From: a virus
IMG/VR virus record: IMGVR_UViG_3300028394_002328
Coordinates: 248,001-312,000 of that record
Strand: one strand, 5' to 3'
Length of the DNA: 64,000 nucleotides
Shown one piece after another: positions 1 to 7,480 of the stretch. The notes beneath the pieces are model-generated. The model saw only the letters and a program-made list of their open reading frames with translations. It made no database searches and was not told the DNA's origin. The first letter of the stretch is position 1, and every line of letters begins with the position of its first letter. Both the position numbers and the translations under genes were made by a program.

Positions 1-555
1 ATCGAAGATTTTAAAAAAAATGTGCAGCCATCTAGGCCTAATTCTTATCCAGGTAAGATGCCAGGCTATGATATATTTTTTAATGACATTAAATTTCAAA
101 AACCAAGTAGCGACGGTGGAAAGTTAACTCATGCAGTTAAATTAGCAGTGATGAATGCAGTAAACGAAGGCCAAGCTATTCCTGAATTCCAAGATGTGGT
201 ATTATCCATTTTAGATATGAACTTCATTCAGCAATACGCAGACTTTGATCCTAAGAGTAGAATAATGAGCTTTGCTACACAATGGCCTGCTAAACTTGAA
301 GGAAAAATTACATTAGAATCTAAATCAGGAGGAACTGATCCAACTAAAGGTGGATTCAGTTTTAAATTAGCCAATACAGCACCTAAAACTGATTTGGAAG
401 AGCCTGATGAACTAGGGGCAGGCGTCGAACCTGATGATGGTGTTATAGGTACGGTATCCGATTTGTCTACATCATCAATGGATATTGTTAATCCAAAAAG
501 AAGAGAGCCAAAAGAACCTAAACCATCAGGAGATGTTGGGCGTAAAAAACGTTGA
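1..555 (+). CDS. Phage protein of unknown function, 5' end cut by window edge
   Basis: The reading frame is open from base 1. The first in-frame start-like codon is a GTG at 22 with no ribosome binding site, so the true start most likely lies upstream of the window. At least 178 C-terminal residues are visible. The first two thirds look globular (SFATQW, GKITLE), and the tail from about residue 120 is acidic, then Pro/Lys/Arg rich, ending in GRKKR, which suggests a disordered charged C-terminus. The stop TGA lies inside the -35 box of the promoter that drives clpP. I do not recognise the family. Confidence 0.75.
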   Translation: MEDFKKNVQPSRPNSYPGKMPGYDIFFNDIKFQKPSSDGGKLTHAVKLAVMNAVNEGQAIPEFQDVVLSILDMNFIQQYADFDPKSRIMSFATQWPAKLEGKITLESKSGGTDPTKGGFSFKLANTAPKTDLEEPDELGAGVEPDDGVIGTVSDLSTSSMDIVNPKRREPKEPKPSGDVGRKKR

Positions 556-579
556 CAAAGAATAAAATTCCTGTATAAT
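552..579 (+). promoter_or_regulatory. Sigma-70 promoter for clpP
   Basis: TTGACA at 552-557 and TATAAT at 574-579 are both perfect consensus, with a 16-bp spacer. The -35 box contains the stop codon of the preceding gene. It lies 25 bp upstream of the clpP start, with AAAGGAA as ribosome binding site in between. Confidence 0.85.
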
Positions 580-604
580 AGTTATTATTTTACAAAGGAA
601 TTTT

Positions 605-1195
605 ATGAGTTTAGTCCCAATTGTACTTGAGCAAACATCCCGCGGCGAACGCAGTTATGATATCTATAGTCGGCTGTTGCGTGACCGTGTAATTCTCCTA
701 GAAGGGGAAGTTCATGACCAAATGGCAAATCTGATTGTTGCTCAATTACTTTACCTTGAAAGTGAAGATAGCAATAAGGATATTAATCTTTACATTAACT
801 CACCGGGTGGATCAGTTACCGCAGGTATGGCTATCTATGATACTATTCAATTTATTACACCTGATGTTTCAACCATTGTTATGGGACAGGCATGTAGTAT
901 GGGTAGTTTGTTAGCACAAGCAGGTGCTAAAAATAAACGGTTGATTTTACCTAATGCTCGCCATATGATTCATCAACCAAGCGGTGGTGCACGTGGTCAG
1001 GCTACTGATATGGAAATTCAAGTAAAAGAAATCCTTGAAATGAAGCGTAATCTTACCAACATCTATGTTAAACACAATTCAAAGGGAAAGACTTTTGAGG
1101 AGTTGACTAGGGATATGGAACGAGACCGATTCATGTCCGGTGAAGAAGCGGTTGAGTATGGACTAGCCGACCGTATCATTGACAAGCGGCCGTAA
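605..1195 (+). CDS. clpP: ATP-dependent Clp protease proteolytic subunit
   Basis: A 196-residue ClpP, the serine peptidase that forms a barrel and degrades proteins fed to it by ClpA or ClpX. The catalytic triad is intact: Ser98 in ACSMGS, His123 in MIHQPSGG and Asp174 in ERDRF. The N-terminus ([18 protein letters not shown]) matches the mature bacterial enzyme and lacks the short propeptide of E. coli ClpP, so it may not need self-processing. The start has the SD AAAGGAA and its own consensus promoter, which suggests early expression. No Clp ATPase is visible here, so it would have to work with the host unfoldase or mix with host ClpP subunits (inference). Confidence 0.97.
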   Translation: MSLVPIVLEQTSRGERSYDIYSRLLRDRVILLEGEVHDQMANLIVAQLLYLESEDSNKDINLYINSPGGSVTAGMAIYDTIQFITPDVSTIVMGQACSMGSLLAQAGAKNKRLILPNARHMIHQPSGGARGQATDMEIQVKEILEMKRNLTNIYVKHNSKGKTFEELTRDMERDRFMSGEEAVEYGLADRIIDKRP

Positions 1196-1197
1196 AT

Positions 1198-1226
1198 TTG
1201 ACAATAAATGGGCAGTGATGTATAAT
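1198..1226 (+). promoter_or_regulatory. Sigma-70 promoter
   Basis: TTGACA at 1198-1203 and TATAAT at 1221-1226, 17-bp spacer starting ATAAATG. The transcript would start near 1233, upstream of the ATG at 1258. Confidence 0.85.
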
Positions 1227-1257
1227 GAAATTATACGCTAAGAAAACGGAGAAACAA

Positions 1258-1467
1258 ATGGAATTTGAATCAATTGTTGTCAACACGATCAAACCATTGC
1301 TGGGCTCAGGAGAGCAAGTAGATTTCAGTTATGGCACACTGTTCGTAAATTGTGCCGAAGACACAGCCCGTTGTATTTTTCACACACTTTGTGACAACTT
1401 CGGCGGAGTCAACAAGGTCCGCATCAGCAAGTGTGGTGAAGAATTCGCCTTCGATTTTGTCGCTTGA
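1258..1467 (+). CDS. Small phage protein of unknown function (69 aa)
   Basis: I chose the ATG at 1258 because a longer in-frame ATG at 1225 lies inside the -10 box, whereas 1258 is preceded by the SD ACGGAG. The product is a compact alpha/beta protein with three cysteines (Cys33, Cys40, Cys45 region) and no membrane segment. It is a single-gene cassette: its promoter is upstream and its TGA stop sits in the -35 box of the next promoter. Unknown function. Confidence 0.7.
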   Translation: MEFESIVVNTIKPLLGSGEQVDFSYGTLFVNCAEDTARCIFHTLCDNFGGVNKVRISKCGEEFAFDFVA

Positions 1468-1492
1468 CAATAAATGGTTTTGGATCTATAAT
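1464..1492 (+). promoter_or_regulatory. Sigma-70 promoter
   Basis: TTGACA at 1464-1469 and TATAAT at 1487-1492, 17-bp spacer starting ATAAATG. It overlaps the stop codon of the previous gene. Confidence 0.85.
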
Positions 1493-1522
1493 ACTTGTAT
1501 TGAATCAACAAAAGGTCACAAA

Positions 1523-1723
1523 ATGACACAGTTTATTGCTAAAGGTTACATTGAAAACGGTGACTCAGCCATTCTTTGGAGAATGGCCGACTATCACTAT
1601 CAACTGGAAGTTGGGTTTGGAACACCTAGACAACGGTCCATTGATTTGACGGATACCGAGTACTACGATGCTTATTGTATGTTGCAGGCAATTTGTATGG
1701 ATAAAGTGGAAGTTGTTGCGTAA
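1523..1723 (+). CDS. Small phage protein of unknown function (66 aa)
   Basis: The start at 1523 (MTQFIAKGYIEN) follows an AAAGG-type SD and lies downstream of the promoter at 1464-1492. An in-frame open region extends upstream to 1352 but overlaps the previous gene and its promoter, so it is not used. The product looks like a small beta-rich domain followed by a helix. No recognisable family. Confidence 0.7.
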   Translation: MTQFIAKGYIENGDSAILWRMADYHYQLEVGFGTPRQRSIDLTDTEYYDAYCMLQAICMDKVEVVA

Positions 1724-1741
1724 AAACAACATTACCAAAGG

Positions 1742-1770
1742 TTGACAATAAATCAGGTTCCCTGTATAAT
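1742..1770 (+). promoter_or_regulatory. Sigma-70 promoter
   Basis: TTGACA at 1742-1747 and TATAAT at 1765-1770, 17-bp spacer starting ATAAATC. The transcribed leader starts with a sequence that recurs exactly at the 2317 promoter. Confidence 0.85.
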
Positions 1771-1788
1771 AGAATCTTAGACAGTTAA
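1764..1788 (+). repeat. 25-bp promoter-leader repeat, copy 1
   Basis: Bases 1764-1788 (the -10 box plus the first transcribed bases, AGAATCTTAGACAGTTAA) are identical to 2339-2363. The two copies precede unrelated genes. Confidence 0.9.
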
Positions 1789-1803
1789 ACAACGGAGTTC
1801 AAA

Positions 1804-2061
1804 ATGCGTACACCAACTATCATCAACGGTCTGAAAAACTCTCAAAAATTCCGTGTGATTTTCAAGGGCGATGGCTCTGAAAATGACGTTGGACTTTACA
1901 TGACGGTAAAGCAAATGTCTGAAATGTTTGCTACGACCAACGCCCGCTCATTGTGTTATGAAGCCCTTGAGATGTTGGTTTCTGAGCGCAAATATATGAA
2001 AACCATTGTAGGGCTTGGTACTACAATCCGTGGTAAGCAAATTCAAATCGACCTTATTTAA
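1804..2061 (+). CDS. Small phage protein of unknown function (85 aa)
   Basis: The ATG at 1804 follows an ACGGAG SD in the leader of the 1742 promoter. The product has a basic N-terminal part (NSQKFRVIFKGD), a helical middle (VKQMSEMF) and a C-terminal strand (TTIRGKQIQIDL), and is soluble with no metal motif. The next gene starts 25 bp downstream, so the two are probably co-transcribed. Unknown function. Confidence 0.72.
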   Translation: MRTPTIINGLKNSQKFRVIFKGDGSENDVGLYMTVKQMSEMFATTNARSLCYEALEMLVSERKYMKTIVGLGTTIRGKQIQIDLI

Positions 2062-2086
2062 GGTCTTAACTTAAAAGGAAATTACT

Positions 2087-2320
2087 ATGTCACTTAAACT
2101 TAAAGCTTTTTTGCAATTGGTTGGAATTTTGGCGACAAGCCTTACCGTTGCCTTATTGCTGAACTTGGTTACAACATATATCTCTAAGGAAACCGTTATC
2201 ACCCTAATTGAATTTGGGTTAATTGGTGGACTGTTGTATATGGTATACACTATTATCCTTTCCCGTCTTGAATACGAAGAACGGATCAAATCCTTGGCCC
2301 AAAACTTGGAGAAAGTTTGA
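2087..2320 (+). CDS. Small two-span membrane protein
   Basis: 77 residues with two predicted transmembrane helices (about residues 8-30 and 38-60) and a charged C-terminal tail, downstream of AAAGGAAATT as SD. The small size and early promoter context suggest a host-envelope effector or superinfection-type membrane protein, but nothing specific supports this. The stop TGA is embedded in the next -35 box. Confidence 0.72.
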   Translation: MSLKLKAFLQLVGILATSLTVALLLNLVTTYISKETVITLIEFGLIGGLLYMVYTIILSRLEYEERIKSLAQNLEKV

Positions 2321-2345
2321 CAATAAATGAGTTTGGGCGTATAAT
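2317..2345 (+). promoter_or_regulatory. Sigma-70 promoter
   Basis: TTGACA at 2317-2322 and TATAAT at 2340-2345, 17-bp spacer starting ATAAATG. Confidence 0.85.
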
Positions 2346-2363
2346 AGAATCTTAGACAGTTAA
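2339..2363 (+). repeat. 25-bp promoter-leader repeat, copy 2
   Basis: Exact copy of 1764-1788, covering the -10 box and the first transcribed bases. Confidence 0.9.
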
Positions 2364-2378
2364 TTAAAGGACTAGGAA

Positions 2379-2825
2379 ATGGCTACTCGCTCTACAATCG
2401 CTCTAGAATTTGCTGATGACACCGTTGGTCAGGTCTATTGTCACTGGGATGGTTACCTGAGTCACAACGGTACGATTCTGTTGGAGAATTACAGCGACCC
2501 GTTCAAGTTGCGTGACCTGATCGATCTCGGTGACTTGTCTACCTTGCGTACTCAAATTGGTATAAAGCACCCCTTCAGTATGTTTGAAGCAAAAATGACA
2601 CAGGATGAGTATGCTAACCTGTATCGTGACATGTGTACCTTCTATGGTCGTGACCGTGATGAGAACGATACTCAGGCCAAGTACTTTGATAATTTTGAAG
2701 ACTATGCCGCTAATCACCAAACAGAGGAATATGAATATATTCTTCGTAAAGACGGTCAATGGTATGTTGACCAAGGTAATGGGTTTGAATTGTTAAGCGA
2801 GGTCCTTGTCAAGGAAGCGGCATAA
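2379..2825 (+). CDS. Conserved phage protein of unknown function (148 aa)
   Basis: It starts [11 protein letters not shown], followed by [22 protein letters not shown] recognise this N-terminal pattern from a family of uncharacterised proteins shared by many large phages and some plasmids. It is acidic and soluble, with aromatic residues clustered in the C-terminal third ([18 protein letters not shown]). The SD AAAGGACTAGGAA lies in the leader of the 2317 promoter. The stop overlaps the next start (TAATG), so it is coupled to the SWIM-domain gene. Confidence 0.85.
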   Translation: MATRSTIALEFADDTVGQVYCHWDGYLSHNGTILLENYSDPFKLRDLIDLGDLSTLRTQIGIKHPFSMFEAKMTQDEYANLYRDMCTFYGRDRDENDTQAKYFDNFEDYAANHQTEEYEYILRKDGQWYVDQGNGFELLSEVLVKEAA

Positions 2826-3142
2826 TGCTAGCAATGCAGGAATTGACAGTTTGGGATGGTAGTGTCCATCCCAATCATACTTATCTGTTTGACGGTGATA
2901 AGGCTGTTGCTTACATCAAGCAAGGTGAGACAACTCCTTTTTATTTTCAAAACCCGCTACGCATTGACAAGCGTGGGCGTAAATTTATTGCTCTTAAAAC
3001 AAACCCTTTTAAGGTTATTAAAAGTAGCCTAATTGAAGTTGTTGGTAGCAAGGGTGATAAGTACTATGTTGACCCTGATGCTAAAACTTGCACATGCCAA
3101 GGATTTAACTTCAGAGGCAATTGTAAACACATTAAACTATAA
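2825..3142 (+). CDS. SWIM-type zinc finger protein
   Basis: 105 residues ending in a CxCx8CxH motif (Cys89, Cys91, Cys100, His102), the SWIM zinc-binding signature used in nucleic-acid or protein binding. The first 85 residues form a beta-rich domain that I do not recognise. The start overlaps the preceding stop (TAATG); a second ATG at 2834 is an alternative. The partner or target is unknown. SWIM proteins often work with recombination or helicase proteins, but none is adjacent here. Confidence 0.8.
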   Translation: MLAMQELTVWDGSVHPNHTYLFDGDKAVAYIKQGETTPFYFQNPLRIDKRGRKFIALKTNPFKVIKSSLIEVVGSKGDKYYVDPDAKTCTCQGFNFRGNCKHIKL

Positions 3143-3345
3143 TGAAAGCATTACTTAAACAGTTAGTTATTATAGGAGTGTCTTTAGCACTGGGATATTG
3201 TATTTCGCAATTCTTGGTATCATCAGTGCATGAAAAAGTATATATCTGTGACTTAGCTGAGATAAGCATTGATTTCACCCCTGAAATGAGGAATGAATGC
3301 AGAAAATTAAGGTTGAATAAAAATGAAAATAGAACTAGCAAGTGA
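3142..3345 (+). CDS. Small single-span membrane protein
   Basis: 67 residues with one N-terminal transmembrane helix (about residues 7-28) and a basic C-terminal tail, translationally coupled to the SWIM gene (TAATG). It overlaps the next gene by 23 bp in another frame. Unknown function. Confidence 0.62.
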   Translation: MKALLKQLVIIGVSLALGYCISQFLVSSVHEKVYICDLAEISIDFTPEMRNECRKLRLNKNENRTSK

Positions 3346-4099
3346 CCTACATTTAGAATTTGGTCCATTAGAATTGCTTGGTGGTGATGTATTGATCCTT
3401 GCTGGTGATATTTGCGAATACCGTACCTTTAAAAAAAGAAAATCATTTGTTACTGATTTCTTTGAGAAAGAATGTGCCAAATATGCACAAGTGTTTATGG
3501 TTAGTGGTAACCATGAATCTTATCATCACAGACTAGATAAAACCCACGAAGACTTTAAAGCAATATTGCCCAGCAATGTAACACTATTAGAAAATGAAAC
3601 TGTAGACTATAACAATATAGTGTTCATGGGCGCTACTATGTGGACTGACCTTAATCAGAATGATCCTGTTACTGAGATGACAGTTAAGGACGGAATGAAT
3701 GATTATAGGGCGATACAAAACTATTATGCCGACAAAAATTTATACCATAAATTAACACCTGATTATACCTACAAATTACATAAAAACACTATAGACTATT
3801 TTAAAAATACATTGGCTGAATATCAGGATCGTGATGTAGTAGTTATTACTCATCATGCCCCATCATATCAAAGTATCCATGAAAGATATAGTCATAATCA
3901 TCATATGAGCGGTGCTTATGCAAGTGACCTAAGTGAATTTATATTGGATCATCCACAGATTAAGGTTTGGTGTCATGGTCATGTCCATGACTTTTTTGAA
4001 TACCGCATTGGTTCTACTAGAGTAGTTTGCAATCCTCGTGGTTATGTTGGCTATGAGGCTAGCACATACGATTTTCAATTATATGATTTGGATATTTAA
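3323..4099 (+). CDS. Calcineurin-like metallophosphoesterase
   Basis: 258 residues with the full metal-binding set of the family: SDLHLE (Asp8, His10), AGDI (Asp29), GNHE (Asn63, His64), THHAP and CHGHVHD. These proteins bind two metal ions and hydrolyse phosphomono- or phosphodiesters; the substrate is unknown. It is soluble, without a signal peptide. It overlaps the small membrane gene upstream and is followed 11 bp later by a MazG-like gene, so a nucleotide-metabolism role is plausible. It is distinct from the PlcP-like phosphoesterase at 56.2-57.0 kb. Confidence 0.92.
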   Translation: MKIELASDLHLEFGPLELLGGDVLILAGDICEYRTFKKRKSFVTDFFEKECAKYAQVFMVSGNHESYHHRLDKTHEDFKAILPSNVTLLENETVDYNNIVFMGATMWTDLNQNDPVTEMTVKDGMNDYRAIQNYYADKNLYHKLTPDYTYKLHKNTIDYFKNTLAEYQDRDVVVITHHAPSYQSIHERYSHNHHMSGAYASDLSEFILDHPQIKVWCHGHVHDFFEYRIGSTRVVCNPRGYVGYEASTYDFQLYDLDI

Positions 4100-4109
4100 A
4101 GAATAAATT

Positions 4110-4388
4110 ATGGATACTAATGTTAACGAAATCCTCTTGATTATGCAAGAAGAATGTGCTGAAGTTACACAGGCTATCAGCAAATGTTTTAGGTTTGGTT
4201 TAGATAACCACAAACCAGGTAAGCCTAAAACTAACAAAGAACACTTAGAAGAAGAATTAGGTGATTTGGTAGCAATGATTACCCTATTAGAAATGAATGG
4301 TGTGGTTAGCCAACATAATATAGAAAAGGCCAAACTAGCCAAATTTGAAAAACTAAAAACTTGGTCTAATATCACACTTACTAAATAA
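4110..4388 (+). CDS. MazG-like nucleotide pyrophosphohydrolase
   Basis: 92 residues with the all-alpha NTP pyrophosphatase signature: EExxE at residues 14-18 and ExxD at 49-52 (EELGDLVA), which bind the Mg-nucleotide. The family hydrolyses NTP or dNTP to the monophosphate and pyrophosphate; in phages it is thought to clean up nucleotides or adjust alarmone levels. The single domain is typical of phage versions. Confidence 0.85.
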   Translation: MDTNVNEILLIMQEECAEVTQAISKCFRFGLDNHKPGKPKTNKEHLEEELGDLVAMITLLEMNGVVSQHNIEKAKLAKFEKLKTWSNITLTK

Positions 4389-4392
4389 TATC

Positions 4393-4728
4393 ATGTCAGA
4401 CGATTATTTTTTTATAATATATATTTTTGCCTTAGGTTTTATTATCGGTTCATCATGGACGAAACACCGAATCAAAAAAGAATTAATTGAACACGGTATA
4501 CTCAAAGATAAAAACACAAAAACAGAAAATGTTCCTAAACTAATTACCGAAATTCATAATAACATGATTTATGTTTTTGAAAAAGGTACAGATACATTTG
4601 TCTGCCAAGGTAAATCAATTGAAGAATTAGCTAAAAAGATATTTAAACAAAATCAAATTCAACTTGCCATAGTAGAACATGATTCATCTGTGTTAATGTT
4701 TATCGAAGGAAAGGTTACAAAACCATAA
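4393..4728 (+). CDS. Membrane-anchored phage protein of unknown function
   Basis: 111 residues with one N-terminal transmembrane helix (about residues 5-20), a basic linker, then a small soluble alpha/beta domain (about 45-108). The start lies 4 bp after the MazG gene and the stop is coupled to the next start (TAATG). No family recognised. Confidence 0.65.
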   Translation: MSDDYFFIIYIFALGFIIGSSWTKHRIKKELIEHGILKDKNTKTENVPKLITEIHNNMIYVFEKGTDTFVCQGKSIEELAKKIFKQNQIQLAIVEHDSSVLMFIEGKVTKP

Positions 4729-5264
4729 TGAAAATTAATATCGGCAAATATCCCAAAAAAGGCAATAACCGAAAAATAGACATAAAGATTGAGCAGTTTG
4801 ATACTTATAGCATGGATCATACCCTTGCTTTAATTATACTCCCAATGCTATTACAATTAAAAGCCACAAAACACGGAGTACCCCACGAATTTGCTGAAGT
4901 CGGTGGTGAAGATTATAATTCCCAAGAATGCTTTGACTTTTACAGGGAAGATTACGCTGAAATGTTTAACAAAAAAATTCTAGAATGGGATACCGTTCTT
5001 GATAAAATGATTTGGAGTTTTCAGCAACTTGCGATAGAAGATTATGAATCTAAATACCATCATGGTAAGGTAGAGTTTAAATGGGAAAAAAGTGGTACAA
5101 AAATGCTTAACCCAGTAACAGGAAAGATGGAAACTACTTTTCAGATGGTTGATAAAAATCCCGACGAGCATTGGTTTGATCATGAGGGTTTGGAATTACA
5201 TAATAAACGAATACAAGAAGGTATCGACTTATTTGCAAAATACTATAGAAACTTGTGGGATTAA
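4728..5264 (+). CDS. Conserved phage protein of unknown function (178 aa)
   Basis: Soluble, acidic, aromatic-rich protein (EECFDFYREDYAEMF, WDTVLDKMIWSFQQL) of a type seen in large phages, with no enzymatic motif I can name. It starts at the TAATG overlap with the previous gene. It is probably co-transcribed from 2.4 to 6.3 kb with its neighbours, as the genes overlap or abut. Confidence 0.75.
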   Translation: MKINIGKYPKKGNNRKIDIKIEQFDTYSMDHTLALIILPMLLQLKATKHGVPHEFAEVGGEDYNSQECFDFYREDYAEMFNKKILEWDTVLDKMIWSFQQLAIEDYESKYHHGKVEFKWEKSGTKMLNPVTGKMETTFQMVDKNPDEHWFDHEGLELHNKRIQEGIDLFAKYYRNLWD

Positions 5265-5265
5265 A

Positions 5266-5493
5266 ATGAATTTCATCGCCGCAGGTCTAGAACAATTAAC
5301 TAGCAACAATAGTAAACAGATAAGTAAAAAGCAATACGATCTATTTTGCAAAGAGTTTGTTTTTGAAAAACTTAAGGGTATTGGTTTCGCAGAATCCTTT
5401 TGTAAAAAGTTTAAGTTAAATGATACCTTTTTAAAAAATTTAAGTGACGAAACAGCCAAATATCATATTGAAATGTTGGGATATATTAAATGA
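5266..5493 (+). CDS. Small phage protein of unknown function (75 aa)
   Basis: The start at 5266 lies one base after the preceding stop. An in-frame upstream ATG at 5149 would overlap the previous gene by more than 100 bp and is rejected. The product is basic and helical with two cysteines. The last codons overlap the ferredoxin start (ATGA). Confidence 0.65.
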   Translation: MNFIAAGLEQLTSNNSKQISKKQYDLFCKEFVFEKLKGIGFAESFCKKFKLNDTFLKNLSDETAKYHIEMLGYIK

Positions 5494-5816
5494 CTCACCT
5501 TGTAACTGAAAATTGTATCAAATGCAAACATACAGATTGTGTTACTGTTTGTCCTGTAGATTGTTTTTACGAAGGTCCTAATTTTCTTGTAATCAATCCT
5601 GATGAATGTATTGACTGTGGCGTATGCATACCCGAGTGCCCTGTTTCCGCAATTGTAGAGGATACTGATAAGAATTTAGAAAATGTAAAGTTTTGGTACG
5701 ACCTTAATACAAGACTTGCAGAAAAATGGCCTAGCATTACTAAACGAAAAGATCCTCCACCAGATGCAGAAGAATGGAAAGACAAGCCTAATAAAATTAA
5801 TTTACTTGAAGAATGA
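5490..5816 (+). CDS. fdxA: 7Fe ferredoxin (3Fe-4S plus 4Fe-4S), FdxA type
   Basis: 108 residues with all nine cysteines of Azotobacter ferredoxin I-type proteins: Cys9, 12, 17, 21, 25 and Cys40, 43, 46, 50. By family knowledge Cys9/17/50 hold the 3Fe-4S cluster and Cys21/40/43/46 the 4Fe-4S cluster. The C-terminal extension ([24 protein letters not shown]) is also typical, so this is a full-length low-potential electron carrier and not a fragment. It is translationally coupled to its neighbours by ATGA overlaps. It could donate electrons to the phage radical SAM enzymes or to Fe-S assembly (inference). Confidence 0.95.
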   Translation: MTHLVTENCIKCKHTDCVTVCPVDCFYEGPNFLVINPDECIDCGVCIPECPVSAIVEDTDKNLENVKFWYDLNTRLAEKWPSITKRKDPPPDAEEWKDKPNKINLLEE

Positions 5817-6019
5817 TAACCGTTACTGAATATGCATTCAGAACCGATATTACTGTACCATATGGTTCTTTAAATCCACTATTAGAATGGTGTAAAACGA
5901 ATTGCAAAGACAAATGGGGCTGGCATATGGTATCACCATCAGGTGAAAAACCTGGCTTATATAAATTTCATTTTGTAGACCAATCTGATCAAATAAACTT
6001 TATTCTGTGGCAGAAATGA
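5813..6019 (+). CDS. Small phage protein of unknown function (68 aa)
   Basis: Starts in an ATGA overlap with the ferredoxin gene and ends in an ATGA overlap with the next gene. Trp/Tyr-rich, soluble, with Cys27 and Cys31 close together. No family recognised. Confidence 0.65.
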   Translation: MITVTEYAFRTDITVPYGSLNPLLEWCKTNCKDKWGWHMVSPSGEKPGLYKFHFVDQSDQINFILWQK

Positions 6020-6264
6020 TATACTATACCTTTTACGATATAAACAACGATTTTTCAGAATTGTCCAATGACCGTGTTATTAAAACCAAGTTTAAAATTA
6101 CTTGGGGGCATCATATGATGCTGGGATTTGAAGATGATGCTGATGAGAAAATGCTAGGATATATTGTAATTAAATACGGGGAAATGATCCGCGATCCTAT
6201 TGAATTTGACCGCACACCAATCCCCGATGTAGATTATTTTCCAAAACGAAAAACTAAGACATAA
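6016..6264 (+). CDS. Small phage protein of unknown function (82 aa)
   Basis: I chose the ATG at 6016 (MIYYTFYDI) because it makes an ATGA overlap with the previous stop, as in the rest of this operon; an ATG at 6007 is three codons longer. The product is acidic, with a basic C-terminus (KRKTKT). It converges with the minus-strand gene and overlaps its end by 11 bp. Confidence 0.65.
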   Translation: MIYYTFYDINNDFSELSNDRVIKTKFKITWGHHMMLGFEDDADEKMLGYIVIKYGEMIRDPIEFDRTPIPDVDYFPKRKTKT

Positions 6265-6799
6265 AAGGTATCCACATCCAAATACCCTGAGTCATTAATA
6301 CTCCTGCAATAGTTCCTACACCAATGCTGGCCCAAAACAATATCATATTAACTGCAAGTATACTAGCGGTTAATAATACTATTGCTATTTGGAATGCAGA
6401 ACCTGCAAAAGTTAGCCAAGGACTTCTTTTACGAATTTCATCACGCTCGGCTTCTAATGCCCGAGCTTTAGCCATTAACTCTTTTTTACCCTCTCCCTTT
6501 TCAGGGTCGCTTTCATAACGATCTATCTTAGCTTGAAGTTTGGTAGCCTTGTCAAATTGTTTTTTGTATTCTGCATCATCTCTAGCCATTTCAGCAAGTG
6601 TCTGTTTGATACTTTTTGCTTGATAAAAAGCCCAAGTGTCATTGGCTTTAATGGTATTGTTTAGGACCTTACTAGAATTATTACCTGCAATATAAGTATT
6701 GATAGCAAGTAATGCTGCTAATACGGTAATTACCCATCCTGCTTTATCTTTAATATGTGCTTCACGTTCTGATCTTGATTCTTTTTTAACTTCTGCCAT
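6254..6799 (-). CDS. DUF4337-like membrane protein
   Basis: 181 residues: N-terminal transmembrane helix (about 22-40), a charged coiled-coil middle and two C-terminal membrane helices. This layout and the segment DTWAFYQAKSIKQT match the DUF4337 family, whose function is unknown. The start at 6799 is fixed by a perfect AAGGAGG SD; an upstream in-frame ATG has none. It is the only minus-strand gene in the first 18 kb. Confidence 0.82.
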   Translation of the reverse strand: MAEVKKESRSEREAHIKDKAGWVITVLAALLAINTYIAGNNSSKVLNNTIKANDTWAFYQAKSIKQTLAEMARDDAEYKKQFDKATKLQAKIDRYESDPEKGEGKKELMAKARALEAERDEIRKRSPWLTFAGSAFQIAIVLLTASILAVNMILFWASIGVGTIAGVLMTQGIWMWIPFMS

Positions 6800-6833
6800 A
6801 TAGCCTCCTTGTTGTATATTATTTATATTAATC

Positions 6834-6841
6834 AATAAATA
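6834..6841 (+). promoter_or_regulatory. T4-like late promoter motif
   Basis: AATAAATA ends 5 bp before the ATG of the next gene, and there is no Shine-Dalgarno between. Confidence 0.5.
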
Positions 6842-6846
6842 TATGT

Positions 6847-7125
6847 ATGCCCGATATCTTTCAACTTATTAGCGAATTAGGATTTCCTATTGCAGCTTCC
6901 TGCGCCTCGGGATATTTTGTTTTCCTCACTATTAAGTTTATTCTAGCAGGAGTTACTAGTAGTGTTAACAGTATGAATGCTATTGTTAAAGGATTGGACG
7001 ATAGAATTGATACTATGACTGACGAATTACAAAGACTAGATGTTAAGATTAGCCAATCACTGGGACTAGATCCTGATTACGAACGCATTGCTAGAGCAGA
7101 ACGAGTAGATCATAGGAGAGACTAA
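6847..7125 (+). CDS. Holin-like (UviB/BhlA-type) membrane protein, copy 1
   Basis: 92 residues: short amphipathic start (LISELGFPIAAS), one transmembrane helix (about 15-38), then an amphipathic coiled coil (about 40-75). This size and order resemble the UviB/BhlA holin-like family, but the match is by architecture only. The next gene is a clear paralogue, with GFPIVAA in the same place. Confidence 0.6.
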   Translation: MPDIFQLISELGFPIAASCASGYFVFLTIKFILAGVTSSVNSMNAIVKGLDDRIDTMTDELQRLDVKISQSLGLDPDYERIARAERVDHRRD

Positions 7126-7126
7126 T

Positions 7127-7480
7127 ATGGAAAATATTAGTGATTTGGTTAATAGATTTGGATTTCCTATTGTAGCAGCAGTAGGATTAGGTGGCATGAC
7201 TTACTATGTTTGGTCATGGGCGACTAAAGAAATTAAACCGGTTCTTAGTGAAGCAAGTGCTACACTAGTGGCTTTAATTGATAGAATTCGTGTATTAGAT
7301 AATGATTTAATCAGGTTAGATCAAAAAGTTCAAACAGTAACTCAACTACGAAAATCAGCATTGGATACTGAACATCATATTGCACATACACTAATTAATA
7401 AAAAACCAACAGAATTAATCTTAGGTAAACAGAAACTCAATAAACAAGATATAAATAATACATCTGAGACTGACCAATGA
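7127..7480 (+). CDS. Holin-like (UviB/BhlA-type) membrane protein, copy 2
   Basis: 117 residues with the same plan as the gene 1 bp upstream: LVNRFGFPIVAA, one membrane helix, a coiled coil with RLDQKV (compare RLDVKI in copy 1), then an extra polar tail of about 35 residues. The tandem pair looks like an old duplication. The stop overlaps the next start (ATGA). Confidence 0.6.
   Translation: MENISDLVNRFGFPIVAAVGLGGMTYYVWSWATKEIKPVLSEASATLVALIDRIRVLDNDLIRLDQKVQTVTQLRKSALDTEHHIAHTLINKKPTELILGKQKLNKQDINNTSETDQ

Noticed and set aside
1225-1257. Longer N-terminus for the gene ending at 1467
   Set aside because: That ATG lies in the -10 box of the promoter and could not be in the transcript.
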